DNA of 64,000 nucleotides from Devosia sp. FJ2-5-3. Lineage in GTDB: Bacteria; Pseudomonadota; Alphaproteobacteria; Rhizobiales; Devosiaceae. The notes beneath the pieces are model-generated. The model searched no databases and was not told where the DNA came from. It saw only the letters and a program-made list of their open reading frames with translations. The translations under genes were made by a program, and so were the position numbers. Of this stretch, positions 56,775 to 64,000 are shown one piece after another (within the stretch, counting starts at the first letter, position 1; each line of letters starts with the position of its first letter). The DNA lies in contig NZ_CP104007.1 of NCBI RefSeq assembly GCF_029201545.1, forward strand, positions 1,460,501-1,524,500, in the 5' to 3' direction.

Positions 56775-59700
56775 ATGGCGCGGCAGCGGATCATTCCTAT
56801 TCGGCGTGACTATAATCGCTGGGTCGCGAACCAGACTTTGGAAGACTATGCCTTGCGGTTTACCGCCAAGTCGGCACGGCGCTTTTCGAACGACCGGATC
56901 TCCCAGACCGCCATCGGCGCCATCTCATTCCTGGCGCTCGAGGCCATTGGCGGCGCCATTACACTGAGCTATGGCACGACGAATGCGCTGATCGCCATAG
57001 TGATCGCGTCCATCGCCATATTGCTCGTGGGTGTGCCGATTGCGCGCTATGCGACACGGCATGGTGTCGACGTCGACCTGCTGACGCGGGGGGCGAGCTT
57101 TGGCTATATCGGCTCCACCATCACCTCGCTGATCTATGCGAGTTTCACCTTCATCCTTTTTGCGATCGAAGCCTCGATCATGGCCAGTGCCTTGCAACTG
57201 GCCTTCGGGCTGCCCCTCTGGATCGGTTATATCATCTCCGCAATCGCGGTCATTCCGCTGGTGACCCATGGCATCCGCATGATCAGCCGGTTCCAACTGC
57301 TGACCCAGCCGGTCTGGATCGTGCTCAATATCCTGCCGTTCATTTTCATCGCCTTCATGGATTGGGAGAAATTCGATCTCTGGCGCGCCTTTGCCGGCCT
57401 TGGTCAGCCAGAGGGCGCGGCGGGCAGCATGGCGCCCTTTGAAATCGCCAAATTCGGTGCGGCTTCGGCGGTAATCCTGGCGCTGATGACCCAGATCGGC
57501 GAGCAGGTCGACTTCCTGCGTTTCCTGCCCGCCGAAGGAGCGCCGAAATGGCGGCAGAAGATCGGGATATTCCTCGCTGGAGCAGGATGGGTCATCGTCG
57601 GAGCTCCGAAACTGATCGCGGGGTCGTTCCTCGCCGTGCTGGCGCTGTCGGCAGGTGTCGCGCCAGAGCATGCTTCCGAGCCGGGATATATGTATGCCGT
57701 GGCGTTTGGCTACATGATCCCCAACGAATTCCTGGCGCTGATGCTGATGGCGGTGTTTGTCGTGGTCAGCCAGCTCAAGATCAATGTGATGAATGCCTAT
57801 GCCGGCTCGCTGGCCTGGTCGAACTTTTTCTCCCGGCTGACGCACAGCCATCCGGGGCGGGTGGTGTGGCTCCTGTTCAACGTGGCCATCGCGCTCTTGC
57901 TGATGGAATTGGGCATCTATCGGCTGCTCGAGGAAACGCTGGGGATTTTCTCGATCATCGCCATGGCGTGGCTATGCTCGATCTCGGTCGACCTCTTCGT
58001 CAACAAGCCGCTGGGCCTCGCGCCGCCAGGCATCGAATTCAAGCGGGCACACCTCTACGACATCAATCCGGTGGGCGTCGGCTCGATGCTGCTCTCGGCG
58101 GTGATTGCGCTGGTGGCCCATTTCGGCGCCTTCGGGGAAATGGCGGCCTCGCTTGCCCCCTATATCGCCCTTGTCGTTTGCTTCGTCGCCTCGCCGACGA
58201 TCGCCTGGGCGACCAAGGGCAAATTCTATCTGGCGCGCAAACCGCGAAAAGCCTGGGCATCGAAGCCGTCGGTGACCTGCTCGATCTGCGAGCATCCGTT
58301 CGAGCCCGAGGACATGGCATGGTGCCCCGCCTATGCCGCGCCGATCTGCTCGCTCTGCTGTTCGCTGGATGCGCGCTGCCACGATATGTGCAAGCCGCAC
58401 GCCCATTTCCGGGCGCAGAGCCACGCGGTGGCCGCGACCATATTGCCGGACTGGGCGATCGAAAAGTTGCAGACGCGGCTGGGGCGCTATGGCGTCTCCA
58501 TGGGGATTGCCGTGGCGATCCTCGCCGGCATTCTGGGGCTGGTTTATTATTTCGCCATTGGCGCCGCGCCGGCGACGGCGGAAGTCGTCGGGGGGACGCT
58601 GCTGGTGGTCTTCTTCGTCTTCGCGGTGGCGGCGGGGATCATGATCTGGTTCCTGGTGCTGGCGCATGACAGCCGGCTGGTGGCCGAAGAAGAAAGCTCG
58701 CGCCAGAACACGCTGCTGCTCAAGGAAATCGACGCGCACGGGCGCACCGATGCGCAATTGCAGCGCGCCAAGGAAAAGGCGGAGGCGGCGAACCAGGCCA
58801 AGAGCCGCTATGTGGTCGGGCTGAGCCATGAACTGCGCACGCCGCTCAACGCAGTGATGGGCTATGCGCAGATTTTGGAGCGCGACGCGGGTGTGCCGGA
58901 GAACCGGCGCGGTTCGGTGCAGGTGATCCGGCGCAGTGCGGAGCATCTCTCGGGGCTTATCGACGGACTGCTCGATATTTCGCGGATCGAGACGGGGCGG
59001 CTGCACGTCTATTCGAACGAGATCAATATCCATGATTTCCTCGACCAGATCGTCGACATGTTCCGCCTGCAGGCGCGGGCCAAGGGGCTGGAGTTTCGCC
59101 ATGTGCGGGCAAAATCGCTGCCGCTCTATGTGCGGACGGACGAAAAGCGGTTGCGACAGATCCTCGTGAATTTGCTGTCGAACGCGATAAAATTCACCAG
59201 CGCCGGATATGTCCGGTTCGAGGTCGGTTACCGGATGCAGGTGGCCAGCTTTGTGGTGGAAGATAGTGGCAGCGGCATTCCGGAGGTGGAACTGCCGCAT
59301 ATCTTCGAGCCCTTCGTGCGCGGCGAGGCGGAGCACAACAGCTTTACGCCCGGACTGGGGCTGGGGCTGACGATCACCAAGCTTCTGACGGAAACGCTGG
59401 GCGGGGAAATCAGCGTCACCAGCACGCCGGGAGAGGGGACGCGGTTCCAGGCGCGACTGATGCTGGCCAAGGTGGAGCGGCCGGTGGCGCACCTCTCCGC
59501 GGCGCGGGAGATCGTCGGATACAAGGGCGCGCATCGGACAATTCTGGTGGTGGACGACAATCTCGATCATCGCGAGCTGATGCGGGAAATGCTGACGCCC
59601 TTGGGGTTCACCGTGTTGACGGCGGAGAGCGGGGCAGGGTGTCTCGCCATGCTCGATATCGTGCAGCCCGACCTTTATTTCCTCGATATCCGCATGCCCG

Positions 59701-60143
59701 GAATGAGCGGCTGGGCGCTGGCGGCGGCATTGCGGGAGCGTGCGGTCGGTGCGCCTGTTATCATGCTTTCGGCCAATGTGGGGGATGGCGGGGGGCCGGC
59801 GAGCCGGGATGCCGGGCACAGCGACAGTCTCGCCAAGCCCTTCGATCTCGCTCAGCTGCTCGACAAGATCGGGCAGCATCTGAAGCTTGAATGGGTTTTC
59901 GGCGGGGCCCAGGAGGGGATTGTCGTCGGCGAGCCGATGCGCAATCCGGGGGCGGAGCATTTGCAGGAATTGGCGAGCCTGGGGCAGATCGGCCATATCC
60001 GCGGCATCGAGGCCAAGCTGCGGGGGCTGGCGGAGGAGCCGGCAAACTTGCCGCTGGTTGCGGCACTGCGAAAACCGCTCGAGGCCTATGATTTTGAGGG
60101 ATATGCCGAAGTGCTGGAGCGGATAGGCCATGAGCCGGCTTGA
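56775..60143 (+). CDS. NCS1 permease-like sensor hybrid histidine kinase
   Basis: 1122-aa membrane sensor. Residues about 1-480 are an NCS1 (cytosine/purine/allantoin permease)-like domain of about 12 spans, with the family opening NRWVANQTLEDYALRFTAKSARRFS. Residues 502-539 hold eight cysteines (CSIC, WC, CSLCC, RCHDMC), zinc-ribbon-like. Two more spans follow, then a coiled region, HisKA with His685 in SHELRTPLNAVMGY, HATPase with N-box NLLSNAIKF and G motifs GSGIPEVELPHIFEPF and GLGLGLTI, and a receiver with Asp971 in FLDIRMPGMSG. The permease-like part most likely senses or transports a nitrogen compound. Divergent from urtA; overlaps the next gene by 14 nt. Confidence 0.9.
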   Translation: MARQRIIPIRRDYNRWVANQTLEDYALRFTAKSARRFSNDRISQTAIGAISFLALEAIGGAITLSYGTTNALIAIVIASIAILLVGVPIARYATRHGVDVDLLTRGASFGYIGSTITSLIYASFTFILFAIEASIMASALQLAFGLPLWIGYIISAIAVIPLVTHGIRMISRFQLLTQPVWIVLNILPFIFIAFMDWEKFDLWRAFAGLGQPEGAAGSMAPFEIAKFGAASAVILALMTQIGEQVDFLRFLPAEGAPKWRQKIGIFLAGAGWVIVGAPKLIAGSFLAVLALSAGVAPEHASEPGYMYAVAFGYMIPNEFLALMLMAVFVVVSQLKINVMNAYAGSLAWSNFFSRLTHSHPGRVVWLLFNVAIALLLMELGIYRLLEETLGIFSIIAMAWLCSISVDLFVNKPLGLAPPGIEFKRAHLYDINPVGVGSMLLSAVIALVAHFGAFGEMAASLAPYIALVVCFVASPTIAWATKGKFYLARKPRKAWASKPSVTCSICEHPFEPEDMAWCPAYAAPICSLCCSLDARCHDMCKPHAHFRAQSHAVAATILPDWAIEKLQTRLGRYGVSMGIAVAILAGILGLVYYFAIGAAPATAEVVGGTLLVVFFVFAVAAGIMIWFLVLAHDSRLVAEEESSRQNTLLLKEIDAHGRTDAQLQRAKEKAEAANQAKSRYVVGLSHELRTPLNAVMGYAQILERDAGVPENRRGSVQVIRRSAEHLSGLIDGLLDISRIETGRLHVYSNEINIHDFLDQIVDMFRLQARAKGLEFRHVRAKSLPLYVRTDEKRLRQILVNLLSNAIKFTSAGYVRFEVGYRMQVASFVVEDSGSGIPEVELPHIFEPFVRGEAEHNSFTPGLGLGLTITKLLTETLGGEISVTSTPGEGTRFQARLMLAKVERPVAHLSAAREIVGYKGAHRTILVVDDNLDHRELMREMLTPLGFTVLTAESGAGCLAMLDIVQPDLYFLDIRMPGMSGWALAAALRERAVGAPVIMLSANVGDGGGPASRDAGHSDSLAKPFDLAQLLDKIGQHLKLEWVFGGAQEGIVVGEPMRNPGAEHLQELASLGQIGHIRGIEAKLRGLAEEPANLPLVAALRKPLEAYDFEGYAEVLERIGHEPA

Positions 60144-61038
60144 GAGGGACCAGGACATCGTGCTGCTGGTCGACGATTCTCCGGAATCGCTGGGCTTTGT
60201 CACGGCGGCGCTGGAAACCGCAGGGGTGACGGTGCTGGTGGCGCGCAGCGGGGAGGCGGCGCTGGGCATTGCGCAGCGGGTGACGCCGGATGTGGTGCTG
60301 ATGGATGCGGTGATGCCGGGGCTCGACGGGTTCGAGACCTGCCGCCAGCTCAAGGCCATGGCGACGCTGACCCATGTGCCGGTGATCTTCATGACCGGGC
60401 TGACCGAGACCGAGCATATCGTGCATGCGCTCGAAAGCGGGGGCGTGGATTATCTCAGTAAGCCCATCAATGTCGATGAATTGCGGGCGCGGATCCGGGT
60501 GCATCTGGCCAATGCGCGGCGGGCGCAGAGTGCGCGGATTGCGCTCGATGCGGCGGGGCGGCATCTGGTGGCGTTCGATGCGGAGGGTGGGGTGATGTGG
60601 TCGACGCCGCAGGCCAACCGGCTGCTGGAGCGTTCGGGCATGGATGCGGCGGGGCAGGCGGAGATGGCGCGCCGGTTCGGGCTTTGGCTCAAGGGTAATC
60701 CGGGGCATGGGGGCGGCTTTGACCTGGCGCTCAGCGATGCGCCGCTGCTGCAGTTTTCATTCCTGGGGATTGTCGGGGGCGCTGAATATCTCTTCCGGCT
60801 GGCGGGAGCGCAGGCGGCGGGGCAGGAGGATGCGCTGCGGCAGAGCTTTGGGCTGACCAATCGCGAGAGCGAAGTGCTGCTGTGGATTGCGCGAGGGAAG
60901 TCGAACAAGGATATCGGCGATATTCTGGGGCTCAGCCCGCGCACGGTGAACAAGCATCTCGAGCAGGTCTATACCAAGCTCGGCGTCGAGAACCGGGCGT
61001 CCGCGGCCATCAAGGCCTTGCAGGTGATCCCGTCTTAA
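60130..61038 (+). CDS. DNA-binding response regulator (REC-LuxR)
   Basis: 302-aa regulator. Receiver: VLLVDDSPESLGFVTAALETAG with phospho-Asp59 in VVLMDAVMPGLDG. A middle region of about 100 residues may form a PAS-like domain (LVAFDAEGGVMWSTPQANRLLERSG). The C-terminal LuxR helix-turn-helix is LTNRESEVLLWIARGKSNKDIGDILGLSPRTVNKHLEQVYTKLGVENRASA. Its 14-nt overlap with the sensor kinase gene shows they form one unit. It probably regulates the divergent urt operon; the TACGTC-N4-GACGTA dyad is a candidate site. Confidence 0.93.
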   Translation: MSRLERDQDIVLLVDDSPESLGFVTAALETAGVTVLVARSGEAALGIAQRVTPDVVLMDAVMPGLDGFETCRQLKAMATLTHVPVIFMTGLTETEHIVHALESGGVDYLSKPINVDELRARIRVHLANARRAQSARIALDAAGRHLVAFDAEGGVMWSTPQANRLLERSGMDAAGQAEMARRFGLWLKGNPGHGGGFDLALSDAPLLQFSFLGIVGGAEYLFRLAGAQAAGQEDALRQSFGLTNRESEVLLWIARGKSNKDIGDILGLSPRTVNKHLEQVYTKLGVENRASAAIKALQVIPS

Positions 61039-61065
61039 CTCCGCGCCATCATGGATGATTTTTTG

Positions 61066-61090
61066 GGAACCCTATCCCGCCTCTGCCGTT
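61066..61090 (+). promoter_or_regulatory. EcfG-type promoter (GGAAC-N16-CGTT)
   Basis: GGAAC at 61066-61070, 16 bases, then CGTT at 61087-61090, matching the alphaproteobacterial general stress response (EcfG sigma) consensus. It lies 28 nt after the response regulator stop and precedes no coding gene for about 290 bases, while a terminator lies only 118 nt further on. Confidence 0.65.
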
Positions 61091-61097
61091 GAGCAGG

Positions 61098-61240
61098 CGA
61101 ACTGCAAATCAGCAGTACGGCTAGCGGCGAACCGACCTCCCTCCCGGATCGCCATCATGGTCGGCGGTGGCGCGAAGGCTGACGCTCCTTCGATGTGACC
61201 CCGATGGGGCGCGGAACCAAGGTTCCGCGCCTTCTTTTTT
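61098..61240 (+). ncRNA. Candidate EcfG-controlled small RNA (GsrN-like)
   Basis: Predicted about 143-nt transcript from the EcfG-type promoter to the intrinsic terminator. Stem 1 ACTGC/GCAGT (61101-61105/61112-61116), stem 2 CGAAGG/CCTTCG (61173-61178/61187-61192) and the terminator stem leave the C-rich CCTCCCTCCC (61136-61145) available; C-rich loops that target ribosome-binding sites are typical of GsrN and related alphaproteobacterial sRNAs. No open frame in it looks coding. Predicted only. Confidence 0.5.
61208..61240 (+). terminator. Strong intrinsic terminator
   Basis: GGCGCGGAACC (61208-61218) pairs exactly with GGTTCCGCGCC (61221-61231), loop AA, followed by TTCTTTTTT. It could end the response-regulator transcript by readthrough as well as the candidate small RNA. 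Confidence 0.85.
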
Positions 61241-61383
61241 GCCGAGGGCGCAAACTGGCATTTTAACGATTTTGGCAATTCTTGCTAAACCATTAATGCT
61301 GTTGAATTTTTCGTGAAGAAACGGTTACCTCAAGCATAGGTTCTTCCCCGTAGCGACCGTCGACGTGGAAAAGGAGAAGGATC

Positions 61384-62265
61384 ATGAAATTACTTTCGAG
61401 AACGTTTCTGTCACTCGCTCTGCTCTCCAGTGTGGCGCTGCCCGCCCAAGCCCAATCTTTGCTGGGAATTGTTGGCGGCGATGGCGATAATGCCTTGATT
61501 ACATTGGGATCGGGTGATGCTTCTTCTTCCGGGCTCATCAATCTGGGCGTCGGAGGCGACAATCTCGTCGACTTGCAGATTGGCGGTTCCCAGCCGCTTG
61601 CAGGCGCCACGGTCGGCGTCGGTGGCGGCAGTCTTGTCGATGCCAATGTCAATGCTCTCAACGGTGCTGCCAATGTCGATGCCACTATCGGAGGCGGCAG
61701 CCTTGTCGACGCGAACGTCAATGCGCTGAATGGCGCGGTCAATGTCGACGCCAATGTCGGCGGGCCCAGCCTGATTGGCGTTGATGTCGGGATCGGCGGC
61801 GGTGGCGGAGGTTCCGGCGGCGGCGGTGGCAATGGCGGTGGCAATGGCGGCGGCGGTGGCGGCAACGGCGGTGGCGGCAACGGCGGCGGCGGCGGCAATG
61901 GTGGTGGCGGCAATGGTGGTGGTAATGGCGGCGGCTTGCCTGTCGCTTCGACCGGCTCCGGCAATGGCGCGGCGGCATGCGTGGGCACGCAACCCTCGCA
62001 ATTGGAGCGGCTGATCCGCGACACCCGCATCGACGCCTCCTGGCAGCGCGCCAGCAATGTCGCCATCCAGCGCGTTTCCATCTGCCCCGAAGTGCAGACC
62101 TGGCTCGCATCGACCCTGACCAGCACCGGCCTTGGCCGCAGCCTGCAGGCGGCGATCGGCAGCGATCCGCTGCTCAATGCCTCGATCAGCCGGTCGAGCT
62201 ACAGCCCGTCGCGGGTTTTTGCGGTCAATCGCAGCGGCAACCAGCTGACGGTCTTCGTCTACTAA
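61384..62265 (+). CDS. Secreted Gly/Asn-rich repeat protein
   Basis: 293-aa exported protein. Signal peptide KLLSRTFLSLALLSSVALPAQAQ. Residues about 80-125 hold two near-identical 23-residue repeats (GGGSLVDANVNALNGAxNVDA), followed by about 50 residues of only Gly, Asn and Ser (about 61795-61934), then a C-terminal domain of about 100 residues (AACVGTQPSQLERLIRDTRIDASWQRASNVA, ending FAVNRSGNQLTVFVY) with two Cys. It looks like a surface or matrix protein, but no family is recognised. RBS AAAGGAGAAGG precedes ATG 61384. Confidence 0.8.
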   Translation: MKLLSRTFLSLALLSSVALPAQAQSLLGIVGGDGDNALITLGSGDASSSGLINLGVGGDNLVDLQIGGSQPLAGATVGVGGGSLVDANVNALNGAANVDATIGGGSLVDANVNALNGAVNVDANVGGPSLIGVDVGIGGGGGGSGGGGGNGGGNGGGGGGNGGGGNGGGGGNGGGGNGGGNGGGLPVASTGSGNGAAACVGTQPSQLERLIRDTRIDASWQRASNVAIQRVSICPEVQTWLASTLTSTGLGRSLQAAIGSDPLLNASISRSSYSPSRVFAVNRSGNQLTVFVY

Positions 62266-62310
62266 AACTTGCGGTGAGGCCAGCGTAGCGCGCTTGCCTT
62301 CCCCAAGTCT

Positions 62311-62349
62311 CCCGGCGACAATCGCGATATTGTCGTCGGGAGATTTGTT
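62311..62349 (+). terminator. Hairpin overlapping the ribosome-binding site of the YdeP-type gene
   Basis: CCCGGCGACAAT (62311-62322) pairs with ATTGTCGTCGGG (62329-62340; one G-T) around CGCGAT, then AGATTTGTTTT. It looks like the terminator of the preceding gene. The 3' arm includes GGG of the GGGAGA ribosome-binding site of the next gene, so folding would also hide that site. Confidence 0.7.
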
Positions 62350-64000
62350 TTGGCTGATACCAGCGGGATTGTCGGAGGCGGCCCCAAAAAGGTGCTTTAC
62401 ACCCTGTCCACCATCACCCGGATGGGGGTGGGCAAATCGGCCAAGGCGCTTACCTCAAAGAACGCCTGCAAGGCCTGTGCCTATGGCATGGGCGGGCAGC
62501 GCGGCGGCATGACCAATGAGCTCGATGAGTTCCCCTCGGTCTGCAACAAGAGCGTGCAGGCGCAATCGACCGATATCCAGCCGCCCATACCCCACGAGAT
62601 TTTCAGTCATAGCATCGCCGAGTTGGGTGAACTGACCGGCAAGGAAATGGAGCATCTCGGGCGCCTTGGCGTGCCGCTGTTCCGGCGCGCGGGCTCCGAG
62701 CGTTTCGAGCCCATCGAGTGGGAGGAGGCGCTCGACCATGCCGCCGAGCGACTGCGGGAGACCGATCCGGGGCGCAGCTTTTTCTATTCGTCGGGACGCT
62801 CGTCCAATGAGGCCGGGTTCCTGTTCCAGCTGCTGGCGCGGGCCTATGGCACCAACAACGTCAATAATTGCTCCTATTACTGCCATCAGGCGACCAGCGA
62901 AGGGCTGGCCACCACCATCGGCAAGGGGACGTCGACGGTCGAGCTGGAGGACCTGACCTCAACCGATCTGATCTTCGTCATCGGCGCCAATCCGTCCTCC
63001 AATCACCCGCGCTTCATTCACATGCTGAAGAATTGCCGCGAGCGGGGCGGGCAGGTGATTGTCATCAATCCGGCCAAGGAACCGGGCCTGGTGAAATTTG
63101 CGGTGCCGAAATCGCCCATGTCCATGCTCAAGGGTGGCAGCGAGATTGCTTCGGACTATCTCCAGCCCCGGATCGGCTCCGACATTGCCCTGTTCAAGGG
63201 ATTGGCCAAGGCGGTGCTGGAGCAGGGCACCGAAGACCGTAATTTCATCGCCGCCCATGGCGCCGATTTCTCGGCCTTTCGGGAGGATCTTGATGCCCTC
63301 GACTGGGACGAAATCTCCACGGCCTGCGGGCTCTCCCGCGACGAGATAAGCCGGGTTGCAGCGGCCTATGGACGGGCAAAGAACGCCGTGTTCGCCTGGG
63401 GCATGGGGATGACCCACCATGTGCACGGCGTTGCCAATGTCGAAGCCATAGCCAATCTGGCGCTGTTGCGCGGCATGATCGGAAAACCCTCTGCGGGCCT
63501 CTTGCCCTTGCGCGGGCACTCCAATGTGCAGGGGATCGGCACGATCGGGGTCAAGCCGGTGCTGGCCCGCGATGTGCTGGCGCGGATGCAGCAGGAATTC
63601 GGGGTGACCTTTCCCGAAGAGAAAGGGCTCGACACCATGGCCTGTCTCAAGCGGGCAGAGGCGGGGGAGATCGACGCCGCCGTTATCATGGGCGGCAATC
63701 TCTGGGCCGCGACCCCGGACACGGCATTTTCGAGCCGGGCAATGGGCGCCATAGGGTTCAAACTCTTTCTCACCACGACGCTCAACCAGGGCCACGTCCA
63801 TGGACTTGGCGCGGGCGAGGTGTTGATCCTGCCCGTCACCGCGCGCGACGAGGAATGGGAACCGACGACGCAGGAATCCATGTTCAATTTCGTCCGCCTG
63901 TCCGATGGCGGCATCTGCCGGATCGATACCGTCCGGCCGGAAAGCTGGATCCTGGGACAGATCGGCAAGCGCATGCTGCCGAATTCGCCCATCGACTTCG
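62350..64000 (+). CDS. FdhF/YdeP family molybdopterin oxidoreductase (3' end beyond window)
   Basis: At least 550 residues, open to the window edge, of a molybdopterin-dependent oxidoreductase related to YdeP. N-terminal NACKACAYGMGGQRGGMTNEL and PSVCNKSVQAQ carry Cys of an iron-sulfur region; FFYSSGRSSNEAGFLFQLLARAYGTNNVNNCSYYCHQATSEG is the family's signature; FVIGANPSSNHPRFIHML and WGMGMTHHVHGVANVEAIANLALLRGMIGKPSAGLLPLRGHSNVQG bind the cofactor. Start TTG 62350 is inferred from GGGAGA 7 nt upstream; ATG 62423 is a less likely choice. YdeP relatives are linked to acid resistance or formate-type oxidation; the substrate here is unknown. FdhD-type partners may follow outside the window. Confidence 0.9.
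   Translation, partial: MADTSGIVGGGPKKVLYTLSTITRMGVGKSAKALTSKNACKACAYGMGGQRGGMTNELDEFPSVCNKSVQAQSTDIQPPIPHEIFSHSIAELGELTGKEMEHLGRLGVPLFRRAGSERFEPIEWEEALDHAAERLRETDPGRSFFYSSGRSSNEAGFLFQLLARAYGTNNVNNCSYYCHQATSEGLATTIGKGTSTVELEDLTSTDLIFVIGANPSSNHPRFIHMLKNCRERGGQVIVINPAKEPGLVKFAVPKSPMSMLKGGSEIASDYLQPRIGSDIALFKGLAKAVLEQGTEDRNFIAAHGADFSAFREDLDALDWDEISTACGLSRDEISRVAAAYGRAKNAVFAWGMGMTHHVHGVANVEAIANLALLRGMIGKPSAGLLPLRGHSNVQGIGTIGVKPVLARDVLARMQQEFGVTFPEEKGLDTMACLKRAEAGEIDAAVIMGGNLWAATPDTAFSSRAMGAIGFKLFLTTTLNQGHVHGLGAGEVLILPVTARDEEWEPTTQESMFNFVRLSDGGICRIDTVRPESWILGQIGKRMLPNSPIDF

Noticed and set aside
57972..60392. 806-codon open frame antisense to the sensor kinase gene
   Set aside because: Composition typical of antisense frames in GC-rich DNA; the kinase motifs on the plus strand are unambiguous.
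61072..61278. 68-codon minus-strand frame across the putative small RNA
   Set aside because: No ribosome-binding site, spans the promoter and terminator of the opposite strand.
61273..61290. Sigma-54-like TTGGCAATTCTTGC upstream of the repeat protein
   Set aside because: Only 8 bases between GG and GC, too short for a sigma-54 promoter.

Overview
GC-rich alphaproteobacterial chromosome segment, most likely Hyphomicrobiales and reminiscent of Devosia. This is inferred from gene content and order (glgPBCA-pgm-glgX, urtABCDE plus ure, a coxMNOP-like oxidase), an EcfG-type promoter sequence and the codon style. No species call is made. No phage, IS element, CRISPR array or rRNA was seen. There is one tRNA.

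Layout. (1) 2-6210 (+): end of a dipeptide/oligopeptide-type ABC importer, then an AcuI-like reductase, a D-2-hydroxyacid dehydrogenase, a HisD-family dehydrogenase and a GlcG/HbpS-like protein; this looks catabolic and ends at an intrinsic terminator. (2) 6587-15756: a sugar locus. A CUT1 ABC importer with a VOC protein, a TIM-barrel isomerase/epimerase and a kinase-like protein is on the minus strand; an aldo/keto reductase, a second VOC protein and a LacI regulator are on the plus strand. Two near-identical palindromes (CGTATTACCGGTA) about 960 bp apart are the likely LacI operators. (3) 16068-21296 (+): a small cytochrome c and an aa3-type oxidase with two subunit III-like genes, then tRNA-CAU. 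(4) 21526-30411: mixed genes, including LysE, ABC-F, a DUF4037 protein beside a probably frameshifted phosphotransferase, a nucleoside hydrolase, an AI-2E family protein and a CPA2 antiporter. (5) 30511-41686 (+): a complete glycogen operon.

(6) 41683-56539 (mostly minus): urea uptake (urtABCDE) and nickel urease (ureDABCEFG plus HupE/UreJ), interleaved with unfamiliar small genes and palindromic repeat clusters. Divergent from urtA is a two-gene signalling unit: a 1122-aa protein that joins an NCS1 purine/pyrimidine-permease-like domain to an eight-cysteine cluster, a histidine kinase and a receiver, followed by a REC-LuxR response regulator. A TACGTC-N4-GACGTA inverted repeat lies between it and urtA. 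I propose that this is a transporter-type sensor controlling nitrogen (urea or related N-compound) acquisition. (7) 61039-64000: a putative EcfG-controlled small RNA resembling the GsrN type, a secreted Gly/Asn-rich repeat protein, and the start of a YdeP-type molybdopterin oxidoreductase cut by the window edge.

The most interesting points are the NCS1-kinase fusion with its candidate target site, the EcfG small-RNA candidate, the palindromic repeats in three of the four urt gaps, and two hairpins that abut or overlap ribosome-binding sites (upstream of the LacI gene and the YdeP gene).
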